This document shows, in pieces, positions 19,591-29,492 of a stretch of DNA of 64,000 nucleotides. Under the pieces are notes generated by a model. The model ran no database searches. It was given only the letters and a program-made list of their open reading frames with translations, and was not told the DNA's origin. Source of the stretch: Candidatus Streptomyces philanthi (GTDB lineage: Bacteria > Actinomycetota > Actinomycetes > Streptomycetales > Streptomycetaceae); contig CP073042.1 in NCBI GenBank assembly GCA_018114805.1, positions 3,038,001 through 3,102,000 on the forward strand, read 5' to 3'. The stretch's first letter is position 1. Each line of letters starts with the position of its first letter. Made by a program: the position numbers and the translations under genes.

Positions 19591-20342
19591 ACGCCGCGGA
19601 CCTGCACACACTGACCGGCGCCTACGCCCTGCACGCCCTGTCCGAGCCGGAGCGCGCGCGCTTCGAACGCCACCTGGCGGACTGCCCGGCCTGTGCCCGG
19701 GAGGTCCGCGAGTTCGCCGGGACGGCCGCCCGGCTCGGCCTGGCCGCCTCGCTCGTCCCCCCTCCCGCGATGCGCGAGCGTTTCCTGCGCGGCATCACCG
19801 CCGTGCGCCAGGTGCCGCCCGACGAGCCTCGGCGGGCGTCGGGCGACGGACGCGGGCCGACGTGGTTCGCGCGGCGCGCGACACACCTGGCGCTGGCGGC
19901 CTGCATGACCGTGGCGGCCGGCCTGGGCGGCGTCGCGGTCTGGCAGCACCACGAGGCCGAGCAGGCCCGCGGTGGCGCCGAACAAGTCCAGCGGCAGGCG
20001 CGGGCGCTGGCGCGGGTGCTCGCGGCGCCGGACGCCACCATGACCAGCGGCCGGTTCCAGGACGGCGGCGTCGCCACCGTCGTCGCCTCCCGCTCCCAGG
20101 ACCGGGCCGGCGTGATCGCCGACGCCCGGCGGTTGCCGGTGGACTGGGTCTACCAGATGTGGTTCGACGACGGCAGGGTCATGCGCCCGGCCAGGCTGCT
20201 GGGCCGTGGCGGCACGGGCGCCAGTGCCGTCATGAGCGGCGCCGTGAACGGCGCGCGCGGCATCGGGATCACCGTGGAGCCCGCGGGCGGCTCGCCGCGC
20301 CCGACGACCGAGCCGGTGGCGGCGTTGGAACTGCCCGCCTAG
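19587..20342 (+). CDS. rskA: RskA-type anti-sigma factor
   Basis: Single-pass membrane anti-sigma-K factor, 251 aa. The cytoplasmic N-terminal zinc-associated domain (residues 1-80) has [15 protein letters not shown] (H-x3-C-x2-C). One membrane helix (about 100-119, [21 protein letters not shown]) and an extracytoplasmic RskA domain ([20 protein letters not shown] ... [20 protein letters not shown]) follow. Translationally coupled to sigK by an ATGA overlap. By analogy with mycobacteria it sequesters SigK until processed by regulated proteolysis. Confidence 0.92.
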   Translation: MNAADLHTLTGAYALHALSEPERARFERHLADCPACAREVREFAGTAARLGLAASLVPPPAMRERFLRGITAVRQVPPDEPRRASGDGRGPTWFARRATHLALAACMTVAAGLGGVAVWQHHEAEQARGGAEQVQRQARALARVLAAPDATMTSGRFQDGGVATVVASRSQDRAGVIADARRLPVDWVYQMWFDDGRVMRPARLLGRGGTGASAVMSGAVNGARGIGITVEPAGGSPRPTTEPVAALELPA

Positions 20343-20349
20343 GGCGCGC

Positions 20350-20388
20350 GGCGCGGATGCCGGCCCGCTCCGGGCCGGCATCCGCGCC
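20350..20388. terminator. terminator between rskA and dipZ
   Basis: Perfect 18-bp stem GGCGCGGATGCCGGCCCG (20350-20367) / CGGGCCGGCATCCGCGCC (20371-20388), loop CTC, directly after the rskA stop and before the convergent dipZ end. Confidence 0.85.
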
Positions 20389-20464
20389 GCCGTGTTGAAG
20401 GGGGCCGGTCGAGTCAGCGGGGTCGGGCCGGTCGAACGGGTCCGCCGCTCGACCGCCGGTCGGA

Positions 20465-22133
20465 TCAGCCGAAGGTGAAAGCGTACGCCTCGATCCCCGG
20501 AGCTGGGCGCACCTCGAGGCGGGCCCGGTGCGCGTCGTCCTCGTCGACAAGCGTGTGGAGCGTGGGAGTGCCGTCGACCTGGATCGTCCGGGTGGGCTTG
20601 CCGTCCACCAGGACCTCCACCGGTCCCTGGCCGGCGAGGACTAGATGGACCTTCCTGGCCCGGTAGTCCGGGGCGATCCGCGCCTCCCGGCCCGCGGTGA
20701 AGTGCTCGTACCCGGCCGTCCAGGTGCCGCCCAGGGCGACCGCGTCGCGGGGCAGGTCGGCGGGGAGGCGGTACCGCCGGGGCTCGTCCGTCGCCAGCGG
20801 ATCACCGATATAACGGTCGATGCGGTGGGTGCTCAGGTACGTCTCGGGGGTGCGGTCCTCGGTGAGTGCGTCGGCGCGGCCCGTCGTCGCGGCGGGCAGC
20901 CGCACACCGGGGTCGGCCTGCCGGAGGAGGTCGCGGATCAGGCCCTCGGTCTGCTCGTACTTCCCCTCACCGAAGCGGAAGTAGCGAACGGTTCCGGAGG
21001 AGTCGATGAGGTACTTCGCGGGCCAGTACCGGTTGCGGTAGTTGTCCCAGGTGGCGAGCTTGTTGTCGAGGGCCACCGGATAGTCGACGCCCATCTTCCG
21101 CGTCTGGTCGGCGACGTTCGACGCGTTCTTCTCGAACGCGAACTCGGGCGAGTGCACCCCGATCACGCGCAGCCCCGCGTCGCGGTAGGCGCGGTCCCAC
21201 GCCTTGACGTGCGGCAGGCTGCGCTGGCAGTTCACGCACGAGTAGGTCCAGAAGTCGATGAGGACGACCTTGCCGCGCAGCGCCGCCAACTCCACCGGTC
21301 GCCCCTGCGGGGTGTTGAGCCACTTGGTGATGCCCTTGAGTCCCGGGGCCCTGCCGCAGGAGCGCAGCTCGTCCACACCGTCCTCGCACCGGGAGAGTTC
21401 CTTGTACTCCTTCCCGTAGAGGCCGGAGAGCTGCTGCCGGGCGGCGTCGCGTTCGGCGACCCGGCGCCCGGCGAGCGCGAAGGCCAGCAGCGGAACGGCG
21501 GTGCCGACGGCGAAGGAGACGGTCAGCGCGACGATGTCGACACTGATCCGACCGTGCGCCCCGGCGACGGTGATGGCCGCGAGGACCGGACCAGCGCAGG
21601 GCACGTACAGCAGCCCGAGGCCCACGCCGAGCGCGAACGCGCCGCCCTCCCTGCCCACCTGGCGCTGCGGGATGCGCGCGAACGGCCGCTCCAACAGACT
21701 CTCCACCCGGGGGAAGACCAGCCCGACACCGATGAGGACCAGCAGCGTCAGGCCGACGTAGCGCAGGATGTCGTCGGGCAGCCCCAGCGCGGAGATCAGC
21801 GTCACGCCGAGCAGGGCGAAGAAGCTGAAGCTGACCACGAGGCCCGCCACGACGGCGTACGGCCGCCGGTTCCGCGTCCGCCGGGCCCGTGGCGAGTCGG
21901 CCCCGGCCTCGGTATCGGCATGGGCTTCCGCGCCGGGGTGCGGGTCGGCTTCCACGCCGGCTGTCGGGCCGGCCTCGACGGTGGCGACCGGGCCCGCCGC
22001 GCGCCGGCGCGTGCCGGCCGCCCGGTCCGCTCGGCCCACCGGCCAGGAAGACGACGGGCAAGACCGGCAGGACGCACGTCGAGACCGCCGTGATGAGACC
22101 TCCCAGCAGTCCGATCAGGATCAAGGTGAGCAC
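20465..22133 (-). CDS. dipZ: DipZ: CcdA-thioredoxin fusion (one frameshift as sequenced)
   Basis: Membrane thiol-disulfide protein that carries electrons across the membrane to extracytoplasmic thiols. GTG start at 22133 (MLTLILIGLLGGLITAVSTC). The CcdA-type membrane domain has one redox Cys in STCVLPVLPVVFLAGGP and one in YVPCAGPVLAAI. A TlpA-like thioredoxin domain follows with WTYSCVNCQRSLPHVK (CVNC), then a C-terminal beta-sandwich domain characteristic of DipZ (GGTWTAGYEHFTAGREARI ... LVLAGQGPVEVLVDGKPT). The frame changes near 22050, just after the first membrane helix, inside a P/A-rich linker; a real indel there is likely. A SigK-like promoter lies at 22184-22213. In M. tuberculosis dipZ lies between mpt83 and mpt70. 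Confidence 0.88.
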
Positions 22134-22183
22134 GGGATCCGCCCTTCGGTCAGGAGACCGGTGGGCCCGGGCTCCTCACCTGC

Positions 22184-22213
22184 TACTTCGCGGCTGACGG
22201 GCCCGCGGATTGG
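22184..22213 (-). promoter_or_regulatory. candidate SigK promoter of dipZ
   Basis: Minus strand: CCAATCC (22213-22207), 15 nt, GCGAAGT (22191-22185). It shares the -35 and spacing of the fasciclin and sigK promoters and the CGAA core of the -10. Predicted transcription start is about 45 nt upstream of the dipZ GTG. Confidence 0.55.
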
Positions 22214-22336
22214 CACGGCCGCCCGGCGCTGGGCTCCCGCGAGCCCCGCGCTCCACCGGAGGCGCGTCAGCCCGGGCGCGACCTCTCGGCGCGCCCGGGC
22301 TTCCTCGTCGTGCACCGCGCCCCCGGCGGGGCCCCG

Positions 22337-24199
22337 CTACTCCGCGTCCGTGCCCGACTCCGCGTCCAGGCCCGCGAGGACCAGGGGCAGCCGGTTCGCG
22401 CCGGCCGGCGTGACGCGGACGCCCCAGTCCTGCTGGTGGACGTGGCAGGCCGGGTAGGCGATGTCGGGCGCGTCGTCGCAGGAGGCGGCCATCGCCGAGA
22501 CGTGCAGGACGCCCTCGCTGACGCCGTCGGCCAGCCGCAGCTCGCGGCTGAGGTCCGCGCCCGCGCCCGCCCCGTCGGCCAGCAGCTCCGGCGGGGTCGA
22601 GCTGACCAGCAGCCGGGTGGACGGGCCGTACCGGGTGTCCAGTCTTCTGGCCGCTGGGGGCCTGGAAGACTCACGTCGAGCCGGAGCACGCCCAGGGCGA
22701 CCTCGGTGGCCGCGCGCTGGGTGCGGTGCGCGACGGACTCGACGCGCACCGCCTCCTCGGGGAGCTTCAGCCGGGTCAGTCGGTGTCGGGCGGACTCGAC
22801 CACGACGATGTCGTCGCCAACGAGCACCGCGCCCGAGGGCTCGCGCAGGTCGGTCGCCAGCGTGCTGACCTCGCCCGTGGCCGGGTCGTAGCGGCGCAGC
22901 GCCTGGTTGTACGTGTCGCTGACGGCGACGCTGCCGTCGCGCAGCGCGGTGACGCCCAGCGGGTGCTGGAACAGCACCTGCTCGGCCGGGCCGTCGCGGT
23001 GGCCGAAGTCGAAGAGGCCGGTGCCGACGGCGGTACGCACCACGAAGGCGTCGGCACCGTCCGTGCCGTCCGCCTCGTTCGCCGCCCGCGGGTCGCGCTC
23101 GACGTAGCGCAGGGCCGAGGTCTCCGAGTCGGCGATCCACAGCCGGTCGGCGGTGGCGGCCAGGCCGGACGGCTGGGCGAACCACGCCTGCTCGGCCGGC
23201 CCGTCCACCAGGCCCTCGTTGGTGGTGCCGGCGGCAGCCTGGACGGTGCCGGCGACCGGGTCGTACGTCCACAACTGGTGGACGCCGGCCATGGCGATCC
23301 ACAGCCGGTCGGCGAAGTAGGCCACGTCCCACGGCGAGGACAGGTCCACCTCGCGGGCCGGGCCCGAGGTCGGCGCGCCCTGCCACCACTGGCGGCCGGT
23401 GCCGGTGGCGGGGTCGAAGCCGCGCAGGGCGTGGTTGACGATGTCGGCGACGACCACCCGCTGGCCGCCGTCGGGGCCGACCGGCAGCAGCGCGAAGCCC
23501 TGCGGCTCGTTGAACCTGGCGGTCCGCGCGTCCCCGTCGGCCAGGCCGCGCTCGCCGCTGCCGATCCGTCGCACCACGGTCTCGCCGTCGGGAGCCAGCT
23601 CCACCAGGGCGTGCCGGGTGGAGTCGGAGACGAGCAGGTTGCCGCCGGGGAGCTGGATGACCTTGCCGGGGAAGCGCAGGTCGCAGGGGACCGGCTCGGG
23701 CTCGACGTACGGCCCGGCGCCGCGCCGCGGCGTGCCATTCGCCTCGTGGGTGGCCTCCAGCTCCTCCACGAGCCGCTCGATGGCGTGCGCGTGGCCCTCG
23801 CCGGCGTGCTGCGCCACCACGTACCCCTCGGGGTCGATGACCGACGAGGGTGGGCCAGGCGCGGACCGCGTACTGCTTCCAGGTGGCGAGGTCGGGGTCG
23901 TCCAGGACGGGGTGGCGCACCTCGTACCGCTCGGTGGCGTCGACGACGGCCTGGTGCTCGGCCTCGTGCACGAACTTCGGCGAGTGCACGCCGACGATCA
24001 CCACGGTGTCCCGGTGCTTCTCCTCAAGCTCGCGCAGCTCGCCGAGCACGTGCAGGCAGTTGACGCAACAGAACGTCCAAAAGTCCAGGATAACGATGCG
24101 TCCTCGCAGGTCAGCGAGAGAAAGGTCGCTGCCGCCGGTGTTCAGCCAGCCGCCCGCACCACTCAGTTCGGGGGCCCTTACGCGCGCACGTGAAGCCAT
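22337..24199 (-). pseudogene. thioredoxin-like/NHL-repeat protein, two frameshifts as sequenced
   Basis: About 620 aa if restored. ATG at 24199 (MASRARVRAPELSGAGGWLN). Residues 20-130 form a thioredoxin-like domain with DFWTFCCVNCLHVLGEL (CVNC) and VVIVGVHSPKFVHEAEHQ. The frame changes near 23840 and the NHL beta-propeller follows (FPGKVIQLPGGNLLVSDSTR, VVVADIVNHALRGFDP, HPLGVTALRDGSVAVSDTYN). It changes again near 22660, giving a C-terminal domain ending LDAESGTDAE at 22337. Homologues are cytoplasmic or envelope redox proteins of unknown target. It lies upstream of dipZ on the same strand; I found no CCAATCC motif before it. Confidence 0.75.
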
Positions 24200-24311
24200 G
24201 TCCCCATCCAATAGCAACGGCCCCGCGCGCATTCCCCGCCCCCACTGCTCCCACCGGCACCACGGGCCGGGTGCCGGACACCGGGAAACCCGGGCTCCCG
24301 GCCCCGGGCGG

Positions 24312-24785
24312 TCAGGCGCGCAGCAGCCGGCCGCGCGCGTCGGTCCTGTCGTCACTGGCGAGCAGCACGATGCCGTCGACCAGGCCCCAGACCAGCAGCC
24401 CGCCGCAGGTGACGAGCTGGGCGACGGCCATGCCGATGTGCCCGGTGTAGAACCGGCCGGCGCCCACCCAGCCGAAGAGGATCTGCAGCACGCCGGCGAC
24501 CACCCGCGACTTGTCCGAGTACGGCCGGCCGTACGGGTCGTACCCGTGGGGCGGGTCAGGGACCGGGACGTGCCCGCCGAGCTGTGGCGGGTAGCCGGCG
24601 TGCACCGGCTGGGCGACGTTCAGCGGCGGGTAGCCGTAGCTGGGCTGGCCCTGGGCGCTGTGCGGGTAGCCGTAGCCGGGCTGCCCCTGGGGCGTCGCGT
24701 ACGGGTTCGGCCCGCTGGGGACGGCGTACGGGTTCGGGCAGCCCTGTCCGCCCTGGGGCGTGCCGTACGGGTTGCCGTGCGTCAT
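24312..24785 (-). CDS. TM2 domain-containing protein
   Basis: 157-aa small membrane protein. The N-terminal 90 residues are a G/P/Y/Q-rich repeat tract (NPYGTPQ, GQPGYGYP, GQPSYGYP). The TM2 domain follows: SDKSRVVAGVLQILFGWVG, the conserved GRFYTGHIGMAVAQL, and a second helix GGLLVWGLVDGIVLLAS. Function unknown. Intact, ATG start. Confidence 0.88.
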   Translation of the reverse strand: MTHGNPYGTPQGGQGCPNPYAVPSGPNPYATPQGQPGYGYPHSAQGQPSYGYPPLNVAQPVHAGYPPQLGGHVPVPDPPHGYDPYGRPYSDKSRVVAGVLQILFGWVGAGRFYTGHIGMAVAQLVTCGGLLVWGLVDGIVLLASDDRTDARGRLLRA

Positions 24786-24950
24786 GGCTGTACCCCCGAG
24801 GTCGGTCGCGGTGGTGGCGCACGGCCCGCGCCGGGCGCCGCTCGGTGCCTGCTGGTCCCCTATCCTGTCAGCCCGGGCCGGCTTCCGCCGCCCCCGCCGG
24901 CCACGGGGACGGGCGGGCTGGGGCCGTCGCCCGGTGTGTCGGGCGCGGGG

Positions 24951-25772
24951 CTAGCGGGCGCCCAACACACGGTCGCGCAGGGCCGGGAAGTCCGCCCGGG
25001 TGCGCGCCACCCGGGACAGGTCCAGGTCGACCGTGAGCACCGACTCCGTCGCGTCCGCCTCGGCCAGCACCTCGCCCCAAGGGTCCACGACGATGCTGTG
25101 CCCGGCCTGCGGAACGCCTCCGTTGGTGCCGGCCGAGCCACAGGCCAGCACGTATGCCTGGTTCTCCACCGCGCGGGCGCGGGCCAGCAGCGTCCAGTGC
25201 TCGCGGCGCCGCTCGGGCCAGCCGGCGGGGATCACCAGGAGCTGCGCGCCCGCGTCCACCAGGAGCCGGAACAGCTCAGGGAAGCGCAGGTCGTAACAGG
25301 TCGCCAGGCCGATGGTGGTCTCCGGCAGGGTGGCCGTGACCACCTCGGTGCCGGCGCCCATCAGCACCGCCTCGCCCTTGTCGAAGCCGAACCGGTGGAT
25401 CTTGCGGTACGTGCGGACCAGCGCGCCCGACGGGTCGAAGACCAGCGAGGTGTTGAACAGCGTCGCGCCGTCGTCGGTGGTGGGTTGGTCCTCGGCCGCG
25501 GGCGCCCGCTCCACGATAGACCCGGCGTGCAGCCAGACGCCGGCCTCGCGGGCCGCGGCCGACATGGCCGTGGCCGTCGGTCCGTCGAGGGCCTCGGCCT
25601 GGGGCGCGAACTCCTGGTAGGCGAAGGCCCCCACGGTCCACAGCTCGGGGAGCACGACGAGGTCCGCACCGGTTCGCCGGTGGGTGTCCCGTACGAAGGT
25701 GGCTGCTCGCTCGCGCCGGGATTCCACCGGCTCGTCCGGGTCCACACCGATCTGGATCAGTGAAGCGCGCAC
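24951..25772 (-). CDS. carbon-nitrogen hydrolase (nitrilase superfamily)
   Basis: Probable amidase/omega-amidase-like enzyme that hydrolyses a non-peptide C-N bond; exact substrate unknown. The Glu-Lys-Cys triad is visible: VVLPELW (Glu), TYRKIHRFGFDKG (Lys), IGLATCYDLRFPELFR (Cys). Start chosen at GTG 25772 (VRASLIQIG), matching where the family usually begins; the frame is open to an ATG at 25805. About 273 aa. Intact. Confidence 0.88.
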   Translation of the reverse strand: MRASLIQIGVDPDEPVESRRERAATFVRDTHRRTGADLVVLPELWTVGAFAYQEFAPQAEALDGPTATAMSAAAREAGVWLHAGSIVERAPAAEDQPTTDDGATLFNTSLVFDPSGALVRTYRKIHRFGFDKGEAVLMGAGTEVVTATLPETTIGLATCYDLRFPELFRLLVDAGAQLLVIPAGWPERRREHWTLLARARAVENQAYVLACGSAGTNGGVPQAGHSIVVDPWGEVLAEADATESVLTVDLDLSRVARTRADFPALRDRVLGAR

Positions 25773-25910
25773 ATTACCACCGCTCTCGACGATCGAGCTG
25801 TCCAACCGGGCCTACGATCAGTCTGGAAAGCACTGCCGGGGTGCCCGTGCGCAGCGTAACTTAACTGCCAAACAGCGCCCAGCCCGCGTACGAACCGCCC
25901 GAGGGGTCCC

Positions 25911-26732
25911 GTGACCGTCCATCCCAGCCTGCAACCTGCCATCGACGCATGGACGCACTCCATCGAAGCGATATCCGAGTTGGTCACCCCACTCGTCGAG
26001 GGGGAGTGGAACCGGGCCACCGAGTGCCCGGGATGGTCGGTGCGTGACGTCGTCTCACACGTCATCGGCTTCGAGTGCGAAATGCTCGGCGACCCGCGCC
26101 CGATACACAGCCTGCCGCGCGATCTGTTCCACGTGAACAGCGAGTTCGCGCGGTACGTCGAGGTCCAGGTCGACGTGCGGCGCTGCCACACCGCGCCCGA
26201 GCTGACCTCCGAACTGGAGTACACGATCATCCGCCGCTCGCGGCAGTTGCGGAACGAGAAGCGCGATCCGGAGACCCTCGTGCGCAGCCCGGTCGGCGAG
26301 GTCACCCTCTCCCGGGCGCTGACGACCCGCGCCCTGGACGTGTGGGTGCACGAACAGGACCTGCGCCGGGCCCTCGACCAGCCCGGCAACCTGGACTCGC
26401 CCGGCGCGCACATCACCCGTGACGTGCTGCTCAAGGGGTTGCCCAGGGTGGTCGCGCAGCGCGCGAAGGCGCACGCCAACTCGGCCGTGGTCTTCGACGT
26501 GACGGGCCCGCTGGAGTTCATGCGCACGGTGCGGGTGGACGCGGACGGCAACGGCAAGCTGGACGCCAGCGTCTCGCTCGGTCCCGCGGTGACGATCAGC
26601 CTGGACTGGGAGACCTACCTGCGGCTCGCGGCCGGCCGGGTGCGCCACGCGGCGGTGGCCGACAAGGTGAAGATCGACGGCGACCAGCCGCTCGCGGAAG
26701 CGATCCTGGCCAACTTCGCCGTTACGCCGTAA
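25911..26732 (+). CDS. maleylpyruvate isomerase family mycothiol-dependent enzyme
   Basis: 273-aa DinB-like four-helix protein of the mycothiol-dependent isomerase class. The metal-binding N-terminal domain has WNRATECPGWSVRDVVSHVIGFECEM, with the family's second His near ALDVWVHEQDLRRAL. The C-terminal part (LDWETYLRLAAGRV) matches the MDMPI C-terminal domain. Substrate unknown; mycothiol use is inferred from family and taxon. GTG start at 25911. Intact and divergent from the nitrilase gene. Confidence 0.85.
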   Translation: MTVHPSLQPAIDAWTHSIEAISELVTPLVEGEWNRATECPGWSVRDVVSHVIGFECEMLGDPRPIHSLPRDLFHVNSEFARYVEVQVDVRRCHTAPELTSELEYTIIRRSRQLRNEKRDPETLVRSPVGEVTLSRALTTRALDVWVHEQDLRRALDQPGNLDSPGAHITRDVLLKGLPRVVAQRAKAHANSAVVFDVTGPLEFMRTVRVDADGNGKLDASVSLGPAVTISLDWETYLRLAAGRVRHAAVADKVKIDGDQPLAEAILANFAVTP

Positions 26733-26954
26733 TCCGGCACGCACCGCGCCCACCCGACCCGCCGTAACGTTTCGCGACCCCTCCGTCACGATCCGACGCA
26801 TTGTGCACGCGGCCACGGGATGTCCCCCGTGCGCGGGCACGCGGCGACACGCGCAGACGCACGAGGCGCATGAGCCGTACGTGGCGCACGAGATGTACGA
26901 GGCGTACGGAGCGGCCGACGCGGGGCGGCCGCCCGTCACCGCAGGCGGCGGATC

Positions 26955-28261
26955 TCAGGCCGGTACGTGCACCGCCTCCACGCGGCTGGCAACCACGTGC
27001 TCGCGCTCGCGCCGGTACGCCCGGCCGCGCAGCCGCAGCATCTGGGACAGGCCGAGCGCCTGGAGGAAGAAGACCGAGGCGAAGGCGATCCGGAAGTTGT
27101 GGCCGGTCGCGTCGAAGAGCACGCCCACGGCGAGCAGGGTGGCCATCGAGGCCATGAAGCCGCCCATGTTGACGATGCCCGACGCGGTGCCCAGGCGCTC
27201 CGGCGGGTTGGCCGGGCGCGCGAAGTCGAAGCCGATCATCGACGCGGGCCCGCACGCGCCGAGCACGACGCACAACACGACCAACAGCGCCGTCGGCGCG
27301 TGCCGCTCCGGCCAGGCCAACACGCCGGCCCACAGCAGCGCCGTGGCGGCGACGGTACCCAGCGCCAGCGGGGCCCGCGCGGCGTGGTGCGGGGCGATGA
27401 CCTGCCCGTACACCAGGCCGATCGCCATGTTGGAGAGCACCACCAGGGTCAGCAACTCGCCCGCCTCGGCGCGCGACCTGCCCTGCGCCTCGACCAGGAA
27501 CGGCATCCCCCACAGCAGCAGGAACACCATCGCGGGGAACTGCGTGGTGAAAGCCGGGTGCCGGGCTCCCGCCAGGCCGCGGCGACCTGGTTGCGGACGA
27601 AGCCCTTGCCGACGTACGGGTGCGGCTCGGGCTCATGACCCGGCAGGTGGTCGCGCAGGAACAGCAGCACCAATACCAGCACCAGCACGCCGCCGAGCGC
27701 GCTGCCCGCGAACGTCGGCGTCCAGCCCAGGTCGTGCAGCAGCCGCGCCAGCAGCAGCGTCGAGATGAGGTTGCCGGTCATGCCGATGAGCGCGGCGACC
27801 TGCGCGACGAGCGGGCCGCGGCGGGCCGGGAACCAGCGCGCGCCGAGCCGCAGCACGCTGATGAAGGTCATCGCGTCACCACAGCCGAGCAGCGCGCGCG
27901 AGGCCAACGCCATGCCGTACGAGTGCGAGAGCGCGAAGCCGAACTGCCCCACGGTGAACAGTGCGGCGCCCAGGACCAGCACCTTCTTGGTGCCGAGCAG
28001 GTCCACCAGCAGGCCGACCGGGATCTGCATGCCGGCGTAGACCAGGAGTTGCAGGATGGAGAAGGTGGACAGGGCCGAGGCGTTGATGTGGAACCGGTCG
28101 GCCGCGTCGATGCCCGCGACGCCCAGGCTGGTGCGGAAGGTGATGGCCACGAAGTAGACGGCCACGCCCAGGCCCCAGACGGCCACGGCACGGCGCCCGC
28201 CGGGCGGGTCGCCCGGCAGCCCCTTCGCGTCGCTGGTGCGTATCTCCCCCGGCGCGCTCAC
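26955..28261 (-). CDS. MFS transporter (one frameshift as sequenced)
   Basis: Major facilitator superfamily permease, about 435 aa when restored. GTG start at 28261. Helices such as VAVWGLGVAVYFVAITFRT, STFSILQLLVYAGMQIPVGLL and the loop motif DLLGTKKVLVLGAALF (motif A-like) mark the N-terminal half. Near 27550 the frame breaks; it resumes at FPAMVFLLLWGMPFLVE and continues to REHVVASRVEAVHVPA. The start overlaps the GntR gene stop (GTGA), so the regulator and transporter form an operon. Substrate unknown; the GntR partner suggests a carboxylic-acid type ligand, but that is inference. Confidence 0.8.
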
Positions 28262-28977
28262 CGGTCCTCGCCCCGGGCCAGGTGGCGCACCCAGCTCACG
28301 TGCTGGTGCACGGCGGCCGCCGCGGCGTCCGCGTCACCGGCGCGCAGCGCGGCCAGGATCTCGGCATGCTCGGCGATGCTCTTGGCCACCCGGTCCGGGT
28401 GGGCGTGCATCACGGCGACGCCCATCCGGAGTTGGCGGTCGCGCAACTGGTCGTAGAGGCGCTCCAGGATCTGGTTGCCGGCGCTGCGCACGATAGTGGC
28501 GTGGAAGCAGCGGTCGCTGGCGACCAGCGCGGCCAGGTCGCTGGCGGCGGCCTGGGCCCGCTGCTGGTCGAGCAACTCCTCAAGGCGGCTGATCAGCTCG
28601 GCGGGGGCAGGCACCGCCTTGCGCGCGGCGTGCTCCTCGACCAGCAGCCGGGTCTCCACGACGTCGGCGATCTCCTGCGCGGAGACCGGCAGCACCAGGG
28701 CGCCCTTCTTCGGGTAGAGCCTGATCAACCCCTCCACCTCAAGCCGCAACAGCGCCTCGCGCACCGGCGTGCGGGAGACGCCGACGGCCTCGGCCAGGTC
28801 CCCCTCGGTGAGCAGCGTGCCGCCCTCGTAGTGGCGCTCCAGGACGGCCTGCTTGACGTACGCATACACCCGGCCGGCGAGCCGCTGCGGGCGGGCTGGG
28901 GGGGAGGGGGCGTGCGACGGGTTCGGGGAGGTCGGCGGGGCCGGCGGCCGGGCGGGGGCAATGGGTGCAGAGGCCAT
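28258..28977 (-). CDS. GntR family (FadR-type) transcriptional regulator
   Basis: 239-aa regulator. The N-terminal winged helix (about residues 30-100) has RLAGRVYAYVKQAVLERHY and SRTPVREALLRLEVEGLI, and the C-terminal FCD all-helical ligand-binding domain has EIADVVETRLLVEEHAARKA, FHATIVRSAGNQILERLYDQLRD and AEHAEILAALRAGDADAA. ATG start at 28977, with an A/P/S-rich lead of about 28 residues. It overlaps the downstream MFS gene by 4 nt and probably controls it. Confidence 0.9.
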   Translation of the reverse strand: MASAPIAPARPPAPPTSPNPSHAPSPPARPQRLAGRVYAYVKQAVLERHYEGGTLLTEGDLAEAVGVSRTPVREALLRLEVEGLIRLYPKKGALVLPVSAQEIADVVETRLLVEEHAARKAVPAPAELISRLEELLDQQRAQAAASDLAALVASDRCFHATIVRSAGNQILERLYDQLRDRQLRMGVAVMHAHPDRVAKSIAEHAEILAALRAGDADAAAAAVHQHVSWVRHLARGEDR

Positions 28978-29492
28978 GCACACAGGATAGATACAACAGG
29001 GATGCGTGCGAAGAGCGCGTCCGCTATCCGGACGCGCTCCCTCCGCACGCGCCCGGCGCGCCGGCGCCGCCGGGCCAGGGCTGGAGTCCGGCCGCGCGCT
29101 CCCCGCGTCTTCCCCGCACCGGGGCTGGCTCCTCCCCGGGCAGGGGCCGCGTCCTCCCCGGCCAGGGGTGCGTCCTCCCGCGCCGGGGTCGGCCATCGCC
29201 GGCCGTCGCCGGGCGGAACCGCTTACCCGAGGGTTAGCGCGCACCTCGAAGTCGGTACTTGTGGGCCGCGCGGCCCCGCGAAACGATGACGGCGGGCCCG
29301 GGGAATTCCGGTGGGCACACCGCCTGGGCCCCGATATGTCGCACAGCGCGGGTACCGCGCGAAGACCGTCCTTTTCGATAACGCGGTGCCGCCCGTACGC
29401 GCCACCGCTACCAGCACGCTCACCGCATGGCGATGGCTCGGCCGTTCCCCCTGCCGTTCGCGCATGCCCTCACTCACTCCTGGAGTCTCCTC
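28978..29492. other. intergenic interval between divergent GntR and imine-reductase genes
   Basis: About 515 bp with no convincing gene. TTGTATCTATCCTGT just upstream of the GntR start (minus strand) could hold its -10 region and an autoregulatory site, but no clear palindrome is present. The middle (29041-29220) is G/C-rich and featureless. A ribosome-binding site TGGAG precedes 29493. Confidence 0.4.

Noticed and set aside
26733..26954. Irregular GTACGAGGCG/GCGCACGA repeats as a CRISPR-like array
   Set aside because: Units are short, irregular and without spacers of constant length; no cas genes are present.
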